A program made the position numbers and the translations under genes. A DNA stretch of 64,000 nt from Pseudomonas frederiksbergensis (GTDB lineage Bacteria; Pseudomonadota; Gammaproteobacteria; Pseudomonadales; Pseudomonadaceae): NCBI RefSeq assembly GCF_000802155.2, contig NZ_JQGJ02000006.1, positions 186,001-250,000 of the forward strand, given 5' to 3'. Below, piece by piece: positions 8,619-20,921 of the stretch (position 1 is its first letter; each line of letters starts with the position of its first letter). A model generated the notes under the pieces. It saw only the letters and a program-made list of their open reading frames with translations, did no database searches and was not told the DNA's origin.

Positions 8619-8900
8619 ATGGCTCTTACTAAAGACCAACTGATCGCTGATTTGGCTGAAGCTGTAGACGCACCGAAAGCTACCGTGCGTGCACTGCTGG
8701 ACCAACTGGGCCAAATCGTTGCCGATCAGCTGGAAAACGGCGGCGAACTGACCTTGCCAGGCGTTGGCAAGCTGAAAGTCACCGAGCGTCCTGCCCGTAC
8801 CGGTCGCAACCCTTCGACTGGCGCAGCCATCGAAATCCCGGCCAAGAAAGTGATCAAGCTGGTTGTGGCCAAAGGCCTGACCGACGCGGTCAACAAGTAA
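8619..8900 (+). CDS. hupN: HU family nucleoid DNA-binding protein
   Basis: A 93-aa histone-like HU protein, a homodimeric or heterodimeric DNA-bending protein of the nucleoid. It opens with MALTKDQLIADLAEAV and has the HU signature around TGRNPSTGAAIEIPA (about residues 60-74), the DNA-binding arm. The start at 8619 is preceded by GGAAGGAAC; a start at 8592 would include the ribosome binding site itself. Pseudomonads have three HU genes, and the one beside ndpA/yejK and upstream of rlmF-valS corresponds to hupN of P. putida as I recall the order. The HU call is certain; the paralogue symbol is less so. A strong terminator follows. Confidence 0.9.
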   Translation: MALTKDQLIADLAEAVDAPKATVRALLDQLGQIVADQLENGGELTLPGVGKLKVTERPARTGRNPSTGAAIEIPAKKVIKLVVAKGLTDAVNK

Positions 8901-8913
8901 GACCGCTTGATAA

Positions 8914-8948
8914 AACCGTGCCGCGGAGCGATCCGGGCACGGTTTTTT
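8914..8948 (+). terminator. Rho-independent terminator after hupN
   Basis: A 9-bp stem AACCGTGCC/GGCACGGTT with a 13-nt loop and six T residues. It can also serve the convergent rlmF. Confidence 0.9.
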
Positions 8949-8980
8949 ATTGCCTTGGAAAACTGAGGAACTGTGCCTTT

Positions 8981-10000
8981 CTAGTCCTTGCGAACCCAAC
9001 GCGACTGGCGCCAAGCTTGCTGTTGCGCGTCGTCCTGGAAGGTCCAGGCCACGAAGCGACTTTGTTTTTGGCCCTGGGACATCTCCACCACCTGGCTTTG
9101 CAACGCTCCCGCCTTCTTGAGCGCTGTCTCGATGGCCGGCAGGTTGGACGCCTTCGACACCAGGGTGCTGAACCACAGCACTTGACCCGCCACCTGGGCG
9201 CTTTCGCTGATCAGTTGCGTGACAAAACGCGCCTCGCCACCCTCGCACCACAACTCCGCCGCCTGGCCGCCAAAGTTCAACACCGGCAACTTGCGCTTCG
9301 GGTCCGCCTTGCCCAGCGCACGCCATTTGCGCTGACTGCCCTTGGTCGCTTCTTCCAGGGAGGCGTGAAACGGCGGATTGCACATCGTCAGGTCGAACCG
9401 TTCGGCGTTCTCCAAAAGGCCCAGCAAGATTTGCTTGCGATTGGTTTGCTGGCGCAGCCGAATGACCTTGTCCAAGCCATTGGACTGGACGATGGTCTTG
9501 GCCGAGGCAATCGCGGTCGGGTCGATCTCCGAACCGAGGAAATGCCAGCGATAGTCGCTGTAGCCGATCAGTGGATAGACGCAATTGGCACCGGTGCCGA
9601 TGTCCAGCACCTTCACCGCAGCCCCACGGGGGATTTCACCTGCGTTGTGGCTGGCGAGCAAATCGGCGAGGAAATGTACGTAGTCCGCCCGCCCTGGCAC
9701 CGGCGGGCACAGGTAGTCAGCCGGGATATCCCAATGGGCGATGCCGTAGAAGGATTTGAGCAGCGCCCGGTTGAACACCCGCACCGCTTCAGGGCTGGCA
9801 AAGTCGATGCTCTCCTTGCCGTAGGGGTTGATGATCACGAACTGCGCCAGTTCGGGCGTGCTCTTGATCAATGCCGGGAAGTCATAACGTCCCTGATGGC
9901 GATTGCGTGGATGCAGGCTGGCTTTCTCGCGGGGCGCTTTGGCCTCGGGGGCGAGCTTGGGCTTCTGGCGGGCAGGTCGGGGTGTGCGAGGGACAGTCAT
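8981..10000 (-). CDS. rlmF: 23S rRNA (adenine1618-N6)-methyltransferase RlmF
   Basis: A 339-aa SAM-dependent methyltransferase that modifies A1618 of 23S rRNA. The SAM-binding motif is [16 protein letters not shown] and the catalytic motif for N6-adenine methylation is CNPPFHAS. The start ATG at 10000 gives the usual basic N-terminal tail ([13 protein letters not shown]), typical of the family. Earlier in-frame starts would read through the terminator region. It lies downstream of valS on the same strand but beyond a strong terminator, so it probably has its own promoter. Confidence 0.93.
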   Translation of the reverse strand: MTVPRTPRPARQKPKLAPEAKAPREKASLHPRNRHQGRYDFPALIKSTPELAQFVIINPYGKESIDFASPEAVRVFNRALLKSFYGIAHWDIPADYLCPPVPGRADYVHFLADLLASHNAGEIPRGAAVKVLDIGTGANCVYPLIGYSDYRWHFLGSEIDPTAIASAKTIVQSNGLDKVIRLRQQTNRKQILLGLLENAERFDLTMCNPPFHASLEEATKGSQRKWRALGKADPKRKLPVLNFGGQAAELWCEGGEARFVTQLISESAQVAGQVLWFSTLVSKASNLPAIETALKKAGALQSQVVEMSQGQKQSRFVAWTFQDDAQQQAWRQSRWVRKD

Positions 10001-10094
10001 GGGCGGATCGTTCGGGGCTGGCTCATAAAGTGGCGGGCATTGTCCCACATCCGGCCCACAGGTTCCTGCTGCATAAGGAAGAAGTGGCAGGCAC

Positions 10095-10124
10095 AAAAAA
10101 GGAGGCCATCAGGCCTCCTTTTTT
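10095..10124 (-). terminator. Terminator after valS
   Basis: A symmetrical hairpin AAAAAAGGAGGCC/GGCCTCCTTTTTT with a 4-nt loop, 16 bp past the valS stop and between valS and rlmF. Confidence 0.92.
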
Positions 10125-10139
10125 AATCGCGAACAACCG

Positions 10140-12986
10140 TTACAGGCTGGAGATCCGCGCGTGTTGCTCAGCCAGCTTGCCCAAGGCCTGTTCAGCCTCG
10201 GCCAGCTTGGCCCGTTCCTTCTCGATGACTTCGGCAGGGGCCTTGTCGACGAAGCCTGCGTTGGACAGCTTGCCACCCACGCGCTGGACTTCGCCTTTGA
10301 GGCGCAGGATTTCCTTGTCCAGGCGCGCCAGTTCCGCGGCCTTGTCGATCAGGCCGGCCATTGGCACCAGCACTTCCATTTCGCCGACCAATGCGGTGGC
10401 CGACAGAGGCGCTTCTTCGCCCGCAGCCAGCACGGTCACCGATTCAAGCTTCGCCAGCTTCTTGAGCAGTGCTTCGTTCTCATTGAGGCGACGCAGGTCT
10501 TCGGCGCTGGCGTTTTTCAGGAACAGGGTCAGCGGCTTGCCCGGGCCGATGTTCATTTCGGCGCGGATGTTGCGCAGGCCGAGCATGAAGGTCTTCAGCC
10601 ACTCGATGTCGTCCTCGGCGGCCGGATCGATGCGGGTCTCGTTGGCCACCGGCCACGGTTGCAGCATGATCGTCTTGCCTTGGATGCCAGCGAGCGGTGC
10701 GATGCGCTGCCAGATTTCCTCGGTGATGAACGGCATGAACGGATGCGCCAGGCGCAGGGCCACTTCCAGCACGCGCACCAGGGTGCGACGTGTGCCGCGC
10801 TGGCGCTCCACCGGTGCGTTTTCGTCCCACAGCACGGGCTTGGACAGTTCCAGATACCAGTCGCAATACTGGTTCCAGATGAACTCGTACAAGGCCTGCG
10901 CGGCCAGGTCGAAACGGAACTGGTCGAGCTGGCGAGTCACTTCGGCTTCGGTGCGTTGCAACTGGGAAATGATCCAGCGATCGGCCAGGCTCAGCTCGTA
11001 GGCTTCGCCGTTCTGGCCGCAGTCTTCACCTTTGTCCAGCACGTAGCGCGCGGCGTTCCATATCTTGTTGCAGAAGTTGCGATAGCCTTCGACGCGGCCC
11101 ATGTCGAACTTGATGTCGCGACCGGTGGACGCCAGCGAGCAGAAGGTGAAGCGCAGGGCATCGGTGCCGTAGCTGGCAATGCCCTCGGCGAATTCTTCGC
11201 GGGTGGCTTTCTCGATCTTCTTCGCCAGTTTCGGCTGCATCAGCCCGGAGGTGCGTTTCTGCACCAGGGTTTCCAGGTCGATGCCGTCGATGATGTCCAG
11301 CGGGTCCAGGACGTTGCCCTTGGACTTGGACATCTTCTGGCCCTGGCCATCGCGCACCAGGCCGTGGACGTAGACGGTCTTGAATGGCACTTGCGGGGTG
11401 CCGTCCTCGTTTTTCACCAGGTGCATGGTCAGCATGATCATCCGGGCGACCCAGAAGAAAATGATGTCGAAGCCGGTGACCAGCACGTCGGTGGAATGGA
11501 ATTTCTTCAGGAACTCGGTCTGCTGCGGCCAGCCCAGTGTGGAGAACGTCCACAGGCCCGAGCTGAACCAGGTATCGAGGACGTCGTTGTCCTGCGCCAG
11601 GGCAACGTCCGGACCGAGGTTGTGCTTGGCGCGGACTTCGGCTTCATCGCGGCCGACATAGACCTTGCCCGACTCGTCGTACCAGGCCGGAATACGGTGG
11701 CCCCACCACAGCTGGCGACTGATGCACCAATCCTGGATGTCGCGCATCCACGAGAAGTACATGTTCTCGTACTGCTTGGGCACGAACTGGATGCGGCCGT
11801 CTTCCACGGCGGCGATCGCAGGCTCGGCCAGCGGCTTGGTGGACACATACCACTGGTCGGTCAGCCACGGCTCGATGATGGTGCCGGAGCGGTCGCCTTT
11901 CGGGACTTTCAGGGCATGGTCGTCGACGCTGACCAGCAGGCCGGCGGCGTCAAACGCGGCAACAATCTGCTTGCGCGCCTCGAAACGGTCCAGGCCGGCG
12001 CATTCGGCCGGGATCTGGCCGTCGACGCTTTCGTTCAAGGTGCCGTCGAGGTTGAAGGCCTGGGCGGCCGGCAACACATGGGCGTTCTTGTCGAAAATGT
12101 TCAGCAGCGGCAGGTTGTGGCGCTTGCCGACTTCGTAGTCGTTGAAATCGTGGGCCGGTGTGATTTTTACGCAGCCGGTGCCGAATTCGGGGTCGCAATA
12201 ATCGTCGCCGATGATCGGGATGCGACGGCCAACCAGCGGCAGCTCGACGAACTTGCCGATCAGCGCCTGATAACGTTCATCGTTCGGGTTCACCGCCACG
12301 GCGGAGTCGCCCAGCATGGTTTCCGGACGGGTGGTGGCGACGATCAGGTAATCCTTGCCTTCGGCGGTCTTGGCGCCGTCGGCCAGCGGGTACTTCAGGT
12401 TCCACAGGAAACCTTTCTCGTCGTGGTTCTCCACTTCGAGGTCGGAAATGGCCGTGTGCAACTTGGTGTCCCAGTTGACCAGGCGCTTGCCGCGGTAGAT
12501 CAGGCCATCTTCATGCAGGCGCACGAAGGCTTCCTTCACCGCTTCCGAAAGGCCGTCGTCCATGGTGAAGCGCTCGCGGCTCCAGTCCACCGACGAGCCG
12601 AGGCGACGGATCTGGCGGCTGATATTGCCGCCGGACTCGTCTTTCCATTCCCAGACTTTCTCGAGGAATTTCTCGCGACCCAGGTCATGGCGGTTCTGGC
12701 CCTGGGCTTCGAGACGACGCTCCACCAGCATCTGCGTAGCGATGCCGGCGTGGTCGGTGCCCGGTTGCCACAAGGTGTTGCGACCTTGCATGCGCCGGAA
12801 ACGGATCAGGGCGTCCATGATCGCGTTGTTGAAACCGTGGCCCATGTGCAGGCTGCCGGTGACGTTCGGCGGCGGGATCATGATGGTGTAGGAATCGCCC
12901 GCGCCTTGCGGAGCGAAATAATTCTCTGACTCCCAGGTGTTGTACCAGGAAGTTTCAATGGCGTGCGGCTGGTAGGTCTTATCCAT
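10140..12986 (-). CDS. valS: Valyl-tRNA synthetase
   Basis: A 948-aa class Ia aminoacyl-tRNA synthetase that charges tRNA-Val. The HIGH-type signature is [16 protein letters not shown] (residues about 38-53) and the KMSKS loop is KMSKSKGNV (about 555). Between them is the large CP1 editing domain ([15 protein letters not shown]), which hydrolyses mischarged Thr-tRNA. The last 60 residues form the C-terminal coiled coil ([16 protein letters not shown]) that contacts tRNA. Length is normal for the family. It follows holC and the small accessory gene on the same strand, the usual pseudomonad order. Confidence 0.98.
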   Translation of the reverse strand: MDKTYQPHAIETSWYNTWESENYFAPQGAGDSYTIMIPPPNVTGSLHMGHGFNNAIMDALIRFRRMQGRNTLWQPGTDHAGIATQMLVERRLEAQGQNRHDLGREKFLEKVWEWKDESGGNISRQIRRLGSSVDWSRERFTMDDGLSEAVKEAFVRLHEDGLIYRGKRLVNWDTKLHTAISDLEVENHDEKGFLWNLKYPLADGAKTAEGKDYLIVATTRPETMLGDSAVAVNPNDERYQALIGKFVELPLVGRRIPIIGDDYCDPEFGTGCVKITPAHDFNDYEVGKRHNLPLLNIFDKNAHVLPAAQAFNLDGTLNESVDGQIPAECAGLDRFEARKQIVAAFDAAGLLVSVDDHALKVPKGDRSGTIIEPWLTDQWYVSTKPLAEPAIAAVEDGRIQFVPKQYENMYFSWMRDIQDWCISRQLWWGHRIPAWYDESGKVYVGRDEAEVRAKHNLGPDVALAQDNDVLDTWFSSGLWTFSTLGWPQQTEFLKKFHSTDVLVTGFDIIFFWVARMIMLTMHLVKNEDGTPQVPFKTVYVHGLVRDGQGQKMSKSKGNVLDPLDIIDGIDLETLVQKRTSGLMQPKLAKKIEKATREEFAEGIASYGTDALRFTFCSLASTGRDIKFDMGRVEGYRNFCNKIWNAARYVLDKGEDCGQNGEAYELSLADRWIISQLQRTEAEVTRQLDQFRFDLAAQALYEFIWNQYCDWYLELSKPVLWDENAPVERQRGTRRTLVRVLEVALRLAHPFMPFITEEIWQRIAPLAGIQGKTIMLQPWPVANETRIDPAAEDDIEWLKTFMLGLRNIRAEMNIGPGKPLTLFLKNASAEDLRRLNENEALLKKLAKLESVTVLAAGEEAPLSATALVGEMEVLVPMAGLIDKAAELARLDKEILRLKGEVQRVGGKLSNAGFVDKAPAEVIEKERAKLAEAEQALGKLAEQHARISSL

Positions 12987-13089
12987 GCGCGGCGGGACCC
13001 TATTGGCATTTATTCAGGAAAAGCCGGGAAGTATAGCGGGGCGTGGGGCGCAGGGCGAGTCAGTACGCAACGACTGCGAACAGATCCCC

Positions 13090-13117
13090 GTGGCGAGGGG
13101 GCAAGCTCCCTCGCCAC
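13090..13117. repeat. REP palindrome
   Basis: GTGGCGAGGG..TCCCTCGCCAC palindrome between valS and its upstream neighbour; same family as the other REPs in the window. Confidence 0.85.
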
Positions 13118-13144
13118 GAAAACAATCACAATCGGGGCGCCGGG

Positions 13145-13510
13145 TTACTCGTATTGACTCAACAACCGCTCCATCCGCGCATCCAGCCGGCGCTTGATCT
13201 CGGTTTCGATGTGCGGGGCGAAGTCGTCGATGACGTCTTGCATGATCAGTTGCGCGGCGGCGCGAAGTTCCCGGTCCAGGTGCAGCAAGGCGTCGGGGCC
13301 TTTTGGTTCGGCCTTGGGGGCTGGCTTGGGTTCCGGCTGGCCGTTGATCGGGTCGAACAGCAGCGGGATCTGTTCGTCGTGCACCGGTTCGTGCTCCACC
13401 GTATCGGTCAGCAGCGGCGGTTGCAGGGTGTCGTCGCCGAGCAGTTGGCGGATCGACTCGAGGTCATCGAGCAATTGCGCGGGTTTTTGCGGTGGTTTTG
13501 GAGTATCCAT
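13145..13510 (-). CDS. Conserved hypothetical protein between holC and valS
   Basis: A 121-aa protein with a proline-rich acidic N-terminal half and a helical C-terminus (ELRAAAQLIMQDVIDDF, ETEIKRRLDARMERLL). It matches the small gene that sits between holC and valS in other pseudomonads and that is sometimes called a DNA polymerase III chi-associated protein because of position. It starts 7 bp after the holC stop, so the two are almost certainly cotranscribed. No enzyme motif is visible, and its role is unknown. Confidence 0.8.
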   Translation of the reverse strand: MDTPKPPQKPAQLLDDLESIRQLLGDDTLQPPLLTDTVEHEPVHDEQIPLLFDPINGQPEPKPAPKAEPKGPDALLHLDRELRAAAQLIMQDVIDDFAPHIETEIKRRLDARMERLLSQYE

Positions 13511-13517
13511 CGTAGGC

Positions 13518-13946
13518 TCAAAGTCGCTGTAAACGGTGGTCTTGCAGAGGATAGCCCTGTTCGCGGTAGAAGCGGAAACTCTCCCGCGCGGCTTGCCGGA
13601 TGACCGGGTCTTCCACGACCACTTCCGCCACGCGGGCGAAGCGCTGGGCGAAGGCCGGCACTTTCAGGTCAAGGTTGACCAGCAGGTCCTGATGCTCTGC
13701 GCAGTCATCCCCCAACCCGAGCACGATTGCACCCTCTGACTCGCTTTCCGCCGGGCCATGGGGCACGAAGCTTTCGCCTTTGAAAGCCCATAGCCGTGCG
13801 TCGAGGTCCTCGCGCTGGGCTGCATCGCTGCAATGCAGGTAGATGCGGTGTCCCATGCGCCAGGCCTTTTCAGTGAGCTTGCAGGCGAAATCCAGTCGCG
13901 CCGAGGGATCGGCGCTGGGCAGGATATAGAAATCGACTTTGGTCAT
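13518..13946 (-). CDS. holC: DNA polymerase III subunit chi
   Basis: A 142-aa chi subunit of the clamp-loader complex. Chi links the loader (through psi) to single-strand-binding protein on the lagging strand. The N-terminal strand MTKVDFYIL and the HRIYLHCSD and DLDARLWAF segments are typical. The start at 13946 gives the usual family N-terminus; an upstream frame adds 17 residues lacking similarity. It lies 60 bp after pepA and 7 bp before the next gene, in the conserved pepA-holC-valS cluster. Confidence 0.93.
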   Translation of the reverse strand: MTKVDFYILPSADPSARLDFACKLTEKAWRMGHRIYLHCSDAAQREDLDARLWAFKGESFVPHGPAESESEGAIVLGLGDDCAEHQDLLVNLDLKVPAFAQRFARVAEVVVEDPVIRQAARESFRFYREQGYPLQDHRLQRL

Positions 13947-14006
13947 TGCGGTTCCGGAGCCATCGCTGGCGCCACCCGAGGGCGACGCCAACGGCAATCA
14001 TTGATG

Positions 14007-15512
<1,506 letters not shown>

Positions 15513-15857
15513 TCAATGGTCAAGAGGCCAGGCGCCAGGACAACATTGGCGCGCTGAACAGCTGTCTTCTATATAGAAGCGCCGGGGCTCACCGGCGACA
15601 AAGGCCGCAGTTTGAACCCCGGCGCCCGAGCCTGACAACCCTCGCAGCCGTTAACTTTTTTGCCATGAAGCGTCTGGTTAAAGCGTGCGCAGTGACAGGC
15701 GCGTCCAATCACAGGATAATGCGGCTCTTTTTTCGGCTGCTCGCGGTGTGAGTCGGCTCGATACGTTTCTTGTTTGGCCGCCATAGGTTTGTTTGAAAAG
15801 TCGTCGCGCAGGCACTTTTCATACAAAGCCCAGCCTGACAATCCTGGAGTGTCTGGT

Positions 15858-16979
15858 GTGATCGTCTTTCGTTATCTGTCCCGCGAAGTCCTGCTGACCC
15901 TGAGCGCCGTCAGCGCCGTGCTGCTGGTCATCATCATGAGTGGGCGCTTCATCAAATACCTTGCCCAGGCGGCTTCGGGCGCCCTGGACCCGGGCTCGCT
16001 GTTCCTGATCATGGGGTTCCGCCTGCCGGGCTTCCTCCAGTTGATCCTGCCCCTGGGATTGTTCCTCGGCATCCTGCTGGCCTATGGTCGCCTGTACCTG
16101 GACAGCGAAATGACCGTGCTGTCGGCCACCGGCATGAGCCAGCAGCGCCTGTTCCGCATCTCCTTGTTCCCGGCGACGCTGGTGGCACTGGTGGTCGCCT
16201 GGTTGAGCCTGAGCCTGGCGCCCCAAGGGGCGAACCAGTTTCAATTACTGATCAACCAGCAGGACGCCCTGACCGAATTCGACACCCTGGTACCGGGGCG
16301 CTTCCAGGCCCTGCGCGACGGGACGCGCGTCACCTATACCGAGGAGCTTTCCGAAGACCGCGTCAACCTGGGCGGGGTCTTCATCACCCAGAAGAACGTG
16401 TCTTCGGACACCAAGAAGGACCGCGGCATTTCCGTGCTGGTATCCGAAAAGGGGCGCCAGGAAATCAACCCTGACGGCAACCGCTACCTGATCCTGGAAA
16501 ACGGCTATCGCTACGACGGCACGCCGGGGCAGGCCGATTACCGGGCGATCAAGTACGACACCTACGGCGTGCTGCTGCCCAAGCCCGAGGCCAGCGACGA
16601 AGTCACTGACCGGGATGCGATGTCGACTGCCAGTCTGCTGGGCAACGACGACATCCGCGCCCGTACCGAGCTGCAGTGGCGCCTGTCGCTGCCGCTCCTG
16701 GTGTTTATCGTGACGCTCATGGCGGTTCCGCTGTCGAGGGTCAATCCGCGCCAGGGCCGTTTCCTCAAGTTGTTGCCGGCGATTCTCTTGTATATGGCTT
16801 ACCTCACCATCCTGATTTCCGCCCGCAGTGCCCTGGAGAAGGGCAAGATCCCACCGACGCTGGGCTTGTGGTGGGTGCATTCGATCTTCCTGGCCATCGG
16901 CCTCGGGTTGCTCTACTGGGAGCCACTGCGGCTGAAACTCGCCAGCCGTCGCAGCGCGCTGGAGGTGGCCCGTGGTTAA
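15858..16979 (+). CDS. lptF: LPS export ABC transporter permease LptF
   Basis: A 373-aa inner-membrane permease of the LptB2FG complex, which extracts lipopolysaccharide from the inner membrane and pushes it across the periplasm. Six membrane segments: a cluster at the N-terminus (VLLTLSAVSAVLLVIIMSG; LPGFLQLILPLGLFLGILLAYG) and another at the C-terminus, with the periplasmic beta-jellyroll between. The GTG at 15858 is chosen because it begins the family's normal N-terminus (IVFRYLSREV); an ATG upstream at 15774 would add 28 unrelated residues. The 3' end overlaps lptG by 8 bp. Confidence 0.95.
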   Translation: MIVFRYLSREVLLTLSAVSAVLLVIIMSGRFIKYLAQAASGALDPGSLFLIMGFRLPGFLQLILPLGLFLGILLAYGRLYLDSEMTVLSATGMSQQRLFRISLFPATLVALVVAWLSLSLAPQGANQFQLLINQQDALTEFDTLVPGRFQALRDGTRVTYTEELSEDRVNLGGVFITQKNVSSDTKKDRGISVLVSEKGRQEINPDGNRYLILENGYRYDGTPGQADYRAIKYDTYGVLLPKPEASDEVTDRDAMSTASLLGNDDIRARTELQWRLSLPLLVFIVTLMAVPLSRVNPRQGRFLKLLPAILLYMAYLTILISARSALEKGKIPPTLGLWWVHSIFLAIGLGLLYWEPLRLKLASRRSALEVARG

Positions 16980-18033
16980 GCTCGACCGCTATATCGGCAG
17001 CAGCGTTTTCATGGCGATCCTCGCGGTACTGGGGATCATCCTTGGCCTGGCGACCTTGTTCGCGTTCATCGACGAGATGGGCGATGTCAGCGATACCTAT
17101 ACGCTGCTGGACGTGGCGAGCTATGTATTGCTGACCGCGCCGCGCCGCTTGTACGACATGCTGCCGATGGCCGCATTGATCGGCTGCCTGATCGGCCTTG
17201 GCAGCCTGGCGAGCAACAGCGAACTGACCATCATGCGCGCCGCTGGCGTGTCCATCGGTCGGATCGTCTGGGCGGTAATGAAGCCGATGCTCGTGTTGAT
17301 GTTGGTGGGCTTGCTGATCGGCGAATACATCGCCCCGGCCACCGAGAACACCGCCCAGGCCAACCGTTCCCTGGCCCAGGGCGGTGGTGACGCGCAAAGC
17401 GCCAAGCATGGCCTGTGGCACCGCCAGGGCGATGAGTTCATCCACATCAACTCGGTCCAGCCCAATGGCACCCTGTATGGCGTGACCCGCTACCGCTTTG
17501 ACGACCAGCGGCACATGCTGTCCTCAAGCTTCGCCAAGCGCGCGAAGTTCGAAGAGGACCATTGGCAACTGAACGACGTTACGACCACGCTGTTCCATGA
17601 CAAGCGCACCGAAGTCGTCGCCGTCCCGCAGGAGCGCTGGGACGTGGCGCTCAGCCCGCAACTGCTCAGCACCGTCGTCATGGCGCCGGACTCCTTGTCG
17701 ATCACCGGCCTGTGGGGCTACATCCACTACCTGGCGGACCAGGGCCTTAACAATGGTCGCTACTGGCTGGCTTTTTGGGTCAAGGTGTTGCAACCGCTGG
17801 TGACCGCTGCACTAGTCTTGATGGCCATTTCCTTTATCTTCGGTCCGCTGCGCTCCGTGACGCTTGGCCAGCGGGTCTTCACCGGCGTGCTGGTGGGCTT
17901 TACCTTCCGTATCGCCCAGGATCTGCTCGGCCCATCGAGCCTGGTATTCGGCTTCTCGCCTTTGTTTGCGGTGCTGGTGCCGGCCGGTGTCTGCGCGTTG
18001 GCCGGGCTCTGGTTGCTGCGCCGGGCGGGTTGA
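16972..18033 (+). CDS. lptG: LPS export ABC transporter permease LptG
   Basis: A 353-aa partner of LptF in the LPS extractor. It starts with GTG (VVKLDRYIGSSVFMAI), inside the end of lptF. Membrane segments are at residues about 12-35, 60-80 and 100-120 and three more near the C-terminus, around a periplasmic jellyroll (QPNGTLYGVTRYRF). The overlap means lptF and lptG are translationally coupled. Length and topology are normal. Confidence 0.95.
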   Translation: MVKLDRYIGSSVFMAILAVLGIILGLATLFAFIDEMGDVSDTYTLLDVASYVLLTAPRRLYDMLPMAALIGCLIGLGSLASNSELTIMRAAGVSIGRIVWAVMKPMLVLMLVGLLIGEYIAPATENTAQANRSLAQGGGDAQSAKHGLWHRQGDEFIHINSVQPNGTLYGVTRYRFDDQRHMLSSSFAKRAKFEEDHWQLNDVTTTLFHDKRTEVVAVPQERWDVALSPQLLSTVVMAPDSLSITGLWGYIHYLADQGLNNGRYWLAFWVKVLQPLVTAALVLMAISFIFGPLRSVTLGQRVFTGVLVGFTFRIAQDLLGPSSLVFGFSPLFAVLVPAGVCALAGLWLLRRAG

Positions 18034-18055
18034 TTCAGATTCATCGTGGCGAGGA

Positions 18056-18095
18056 GCTTCTGTGGCGAGGGAGTAAATCCCCTCGCCACAGAAGC
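18056..18095. repeat. REP palindrome with extended arms
   Basis: GCTTCTGTGGCGAGG and its inverse CCTCGCCACAGAAGC form a long hairpin in the lptG-lepA gap. Confidence 0.85.
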
Positions 18096-18111
18096 CCATC
18101 GACAGGCGAAC

Positions 18112-18141
18112 GTGACGCTTGCGCGGTGTATCAGGTACAAT
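18112..18141 (+). promoter_or_regulatory. Candidate sigma70 promoter of lepA operon
   Basis: A -10-like TACAAT (18136-18141) lies 18 bp after a weak -35 GTGACG. It is about 52 bp before the lepA start. Confidence 0.4.
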
Positions 18142-18193
18142 TCCCGGCTATTTTTCGGCGGGCCATGCCTGCAGCCTTTTTGAGTGTTGATCC

Positions 18194-19993
18194 GTGAGTG
18201 ATTTGAGTCATATCCGCAATTTCTCCATCATCGCCCACATTGACCATGGCAAGTCGACGCTGGCTGATCGCTTCATCCAGATGTGCGGCGGCCTGGCCGA
18301 GCGTGAAATGGAAGCCCAGGTCCTGGACTCCATGGACCTGGAGCGTGAACGCGGGATCACCATCAAGGCCCACAGCGTTACCCTTTATTACAAGGCTCGC
18401 GACGGAATTACCTACCAGCTCAACTTCATCGATACCCCGGGCCATGTCGACTTCACCTATGAAGTCAGCCGGTCGCTGGCGGCCTGTGAAGGTGCGTTGC
18501 TGGTGGTCGATGCCGGCCAGGGCGTCGAGGCCCAGTCGGTCGCCAACTGCTACACGGCCATCGAGCAAGGCCTGGAAGTCATGCCGGTGCTGAACAAGAT
18601 CGACCTGCCCCAGGCCGATCCGGACCGCGTGAAGGAAGAAATCGAAAAAATCATCGGCATCGACGCCACCGACGCGGTTGCTTGCAGTGCCAAGACCGGC
18701 CTGGGCGTGGATGAAGTGCTCGAACGCCTGGTTACCACCATTCCCGCGCCGACCGGCAATATCGAAGATCCGCTGCAAGCGTTGATCATCGACTCCTGGT
18801 TCGACAACTACCTGGGCGTAGTTTCCCTGGTTCGCGTGCGCCATGGCCGCGTGAAGAAGGGCGACAAGATCCTGGTCAAGTCCACCGGCAAGATCCACCT
18901 GGTGGACAGCGTCGGTGTCTTCAACCCGAAACATACCGCCACCGTCGACCTGAAGGCCGGTGAAGTGGGCTTCATCATTGCTGGTATCAAGGACATTCAC
19001 GGGGCGCCGGTCGGCGACACCCTGACCTTGAGCTCGACCCCTGATGTCGATGTGCTGCCCGGCTTCAAACGCATCCAGCCGCAGGTCTACGCCGGCCTGT
19101 TTCCGGTCAGTTCCGACGATTTCGAAGATTTCCGCGAAGCGCTGCAAAAGCTGACGCTGAACGACTCGTCCCTGCAATACACCCCGGAAAGCTCCGACGC
19201 CCTGGGCTTCGGCTTCCGTTGCGGGTTCCTCGGCATGCTGCACATGGAAATCATCCAGGAGCGCCTGGAGCGCGAGTATGACTTGGACCTGATCACCACG
19301 GCGCCGACGGTAATCTTCGAACTGCTGCTCAAGAACGGCGAGACGATCTACGTCGACAACCCGTCCAAGCTGCCGGACCTGTCGGCCATCGAGGACATGC
19401 GCGAGCCGATCGTGCGGGCGAACATCCTTGTGCCTCAGGAGCACCTGGGCAACGTCATCACCCTGTGCATCGAGAAGCGCGGCGTGCAGCACGACATGCT
19501 GTTCCTTGGCTCCCAGGTCCAGGTGACCTACGACCTGCCGATGAACGAAGTGGTGCTGGACTTCTTCGACCGTCTCAAATCCACCAGCCGCGGCTATGCT
19601 TCGCTGGACTATCATTTCGATCGTTACCAATCGGCTAATCTGGTGAAGCTGGATGTGCTGATCAACGGCGAGAAGGTCGATGCCCTGGCGTTGATCGTGC
19701 ACCGTGACAACGCGCACTACAAAGGTCGCGCATTGACCGAGAAGATGAAGGAGCTGATTCCGCGGCAGATGTTCGATGTGGCAATCCAGGCCGCCATTGG
19801 CGGGCAGATTGTGGCGCGTACAACCGTCAAGGCACTCAGAAAGAACGTATTGGCCAAATGCTACGGCGGCGACGTCAGCCGTAAGCGCAAGCTGTTGGAA
19901 AAGCAGAAGGCCGGTAAAAAACGCATGAAGCAGGTCGGCAACGTGGAAATTCCACAGGAAGCCTTCCTCGCGGTGCTCAGGTTGGATAGTTAG
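18194..19993 (+). CDS. lepA: Elongation factor 4 (LepA) GTPase
   Basis: A 599-aa translational GTPase that acts on ribosomes stalled or mistranslocated. G1 is AHIDHGKST (14-22), G3 DTPGHVD, G4 NKID. The EF4-specific C-terminal region ([33 protein letters not shown]) is present. It starts with GTG at 18194, which gives the family N-terminus [14 protein letters not shown]. Only 5 bp separate it from lepB, so it heads the lepA-lepB-rnc-era-recO-pdxJ block. Confidence 0.98.
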   Translation: MSDLSHIRNFSIIAHIDHGKSTLADRFIQMCGGLAEREMEAQVLDSMDLERERGITIKAHSVTLYYKARDGITYQLNFIDTPGHVDFTYEVSRSLAACEGALLVVDAGQGVEAQSVANCYTAIEQGLEVMPVLNKIDLPQADPDRVKEEIEKIIGIDATDAVACSAKTGLGVDEVLERLVTTIPAPTGNIEDPLQALIIDSWFDNYLGVVSLVRVRHGRVKKGDKILVKSTGKIHLVDSVGVFNPKHTATVDLKAGEVGFIIAGIKDIHGAPVGDTLTLSSTPDVDVLPGFKRIQPQVYAGLFPVSSDDFEDFREALQKLTLNDSSLQYTPESSDALGFGFRCGFLGMLHMEIIQERLEREYDLDLITTAPTVIFELLLKNGETIYVDNPSKLPDLSAIEDMREPIVRANILVPQEHLGNVITLCIEKRGVQHDMLFLGSQVQVTYDLPMNEVVLDFFDRLKSTSRGYASLDYHFDRYQSANLVKLDVLINGEKVDALALIVHRDNAHYKGRALTEKMKELIPRQMFDVAIQAAIGGQIVARTTVKALRKNVLAKCYGGDVSRKRKLLEKQKAGKKRMKQVGNVEIPQEAFLAVLRLDS

Positions 19994-19998
19994 GTCCT

Positions 19999-20853
19999 AT
20001 GTCGCTAAATTTCCCGCTGTTGCTGGTTATCGCCGTGTTCGTCTGCGGCCTGTTGGCGTTGCTTGATCTGTTGTTCCTGGCGCCTAGGCGCCGGGCGGCC
20101 ATTGCCTCTTACCAGGGCAGTGTCAGCCAGCCTGACGGCGTGGTCATTGAAAAGCTAAACAAGGAACCACTGCTGGTCGAGTACGGCAAGTCGTTCTTCC
20201 CTGTGCTGTTCATCGTGCTGGTGCTGCGCTCGTTCCTGGTTGAGCCGTTCCAGATTCCGTCCGGTTCGATGAAACCGACCCTGGACGTGGGCGACTTCAT
20301 TCTGGTGAACAAGTTTTCCTACGGGATCCGGCTGCCAGTGATCGACACGAAGGTCATCGAGATCGGCGACCCGCAACGCGGCGATGTGATGGTGTTCCGC
20401 TTCCCAAGCGACCCGAACGTCAACTACATCAAGCGTGTGGTGGGGCTGCCGGGCGACAAGATCCGCTATACCGCCGACAAACGCCTCTTCGTCAACGGCG
20501 AATTGGTGGCCGAGCAGTTGATCGGTTCCGAACCGGGCACGCTGGGCAGCGCCGAGCTCTACAAGGAAAAACTCGGCGAGGCGGAACACCTGATCCGCAA
20601 GGAAATGAGCCGCTACCGCGCCACGCCGGACCATTCGTGGACCGTGCCGGCCGGGCACTATTTCATGATGGGCGACAACCGCGACAACTCCAACGACAGC
20701 CGGTACTGGGATGATCCAAACATACCCAAGGACGTACTGGGCATGGTTCCCGACCGCAATATCGTCGGCAAGGCCTTTGCGGTCTGGATGAGCTGGCCGG
20801 AACCCAAACTCAGCCACCTGCCGAATTTCTCGCGGGTTGGCCTGATCAAGTAA
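19999..20853 (+). CDS. lepB: Signal peptidase I
   Basis: A 284-aa inner-membrane signal peptidase that cleaves secretory signal peptides. Two N-terminal membrane segments (residues about 4-27 and 65-80). The catalytic Ser90 is in PSGSMKPTL, the general-base Lys145 in NYIKRVVGLPGDK, and box E is GDNRDNSNDSRYW. Length is normal for pseudomonads. It lies 5 bp after lepA. The spacer to rnc is shorter than usual because the DUF4845 gene is missing or decayed. Confidence 0.97.
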   Translation: MSLNFPLLLVIAVFVCGLLALLDLLFLAPRRRAAIASYQGSVSQPDGVVIEKLNKEPLLVEYGKSFFPVLFIVLVLRSFLVEPFQIPSGSMKPTLDVGDFILVNKFSYGIRLPVIDTKVIEIGDPQRGDVMVFRFPSDPNVNYIKRVVGLPGDKIRYTADKRLFVNGELVAEQLIGSEPGTLGSAELYKEKLGEAEHLIRKEMSRYRATPDHSWTVPAGHYFMMGDNRDNSNDSRYWDDPNIPKDVLGMVPDRNIVGKAFAVWMSWPEPKLSHLPNFSRVGLIK

Positions 20854-20860
20854 TCACACA

Positions 20861-20883
20861 CGGCGCTGTTGAACACAGCGCCG
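20861..20883 (+). other. Stem-loop after lepB
   Basis: A 9-bp stem CGGCGCTGT/ACAGCGCCG with a 5-nt loop just after the lepB stop. There is no T tract, so it is an mRNA-stabilising or processing hairpin rather than a simple terminator. Confidence 0.6.
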
Positions 20884-20921
20884 AATGCATTTCTGGAGCC
20901 TGTACGAGGTTGCCCGAAGGC

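Noticed and set aside
10161..12929. A 922-codon open frame antisense to valS
   Set aside because: Its product has no family features; such long antisense frames come from GC-rich codon use on the real strand, where ValRS is certain.
18131..19717. A 528-codon frame antisense to lepA
   Set aside because: LepA is unmistakable on the plus strand; the antisense product has no recognisable domain.
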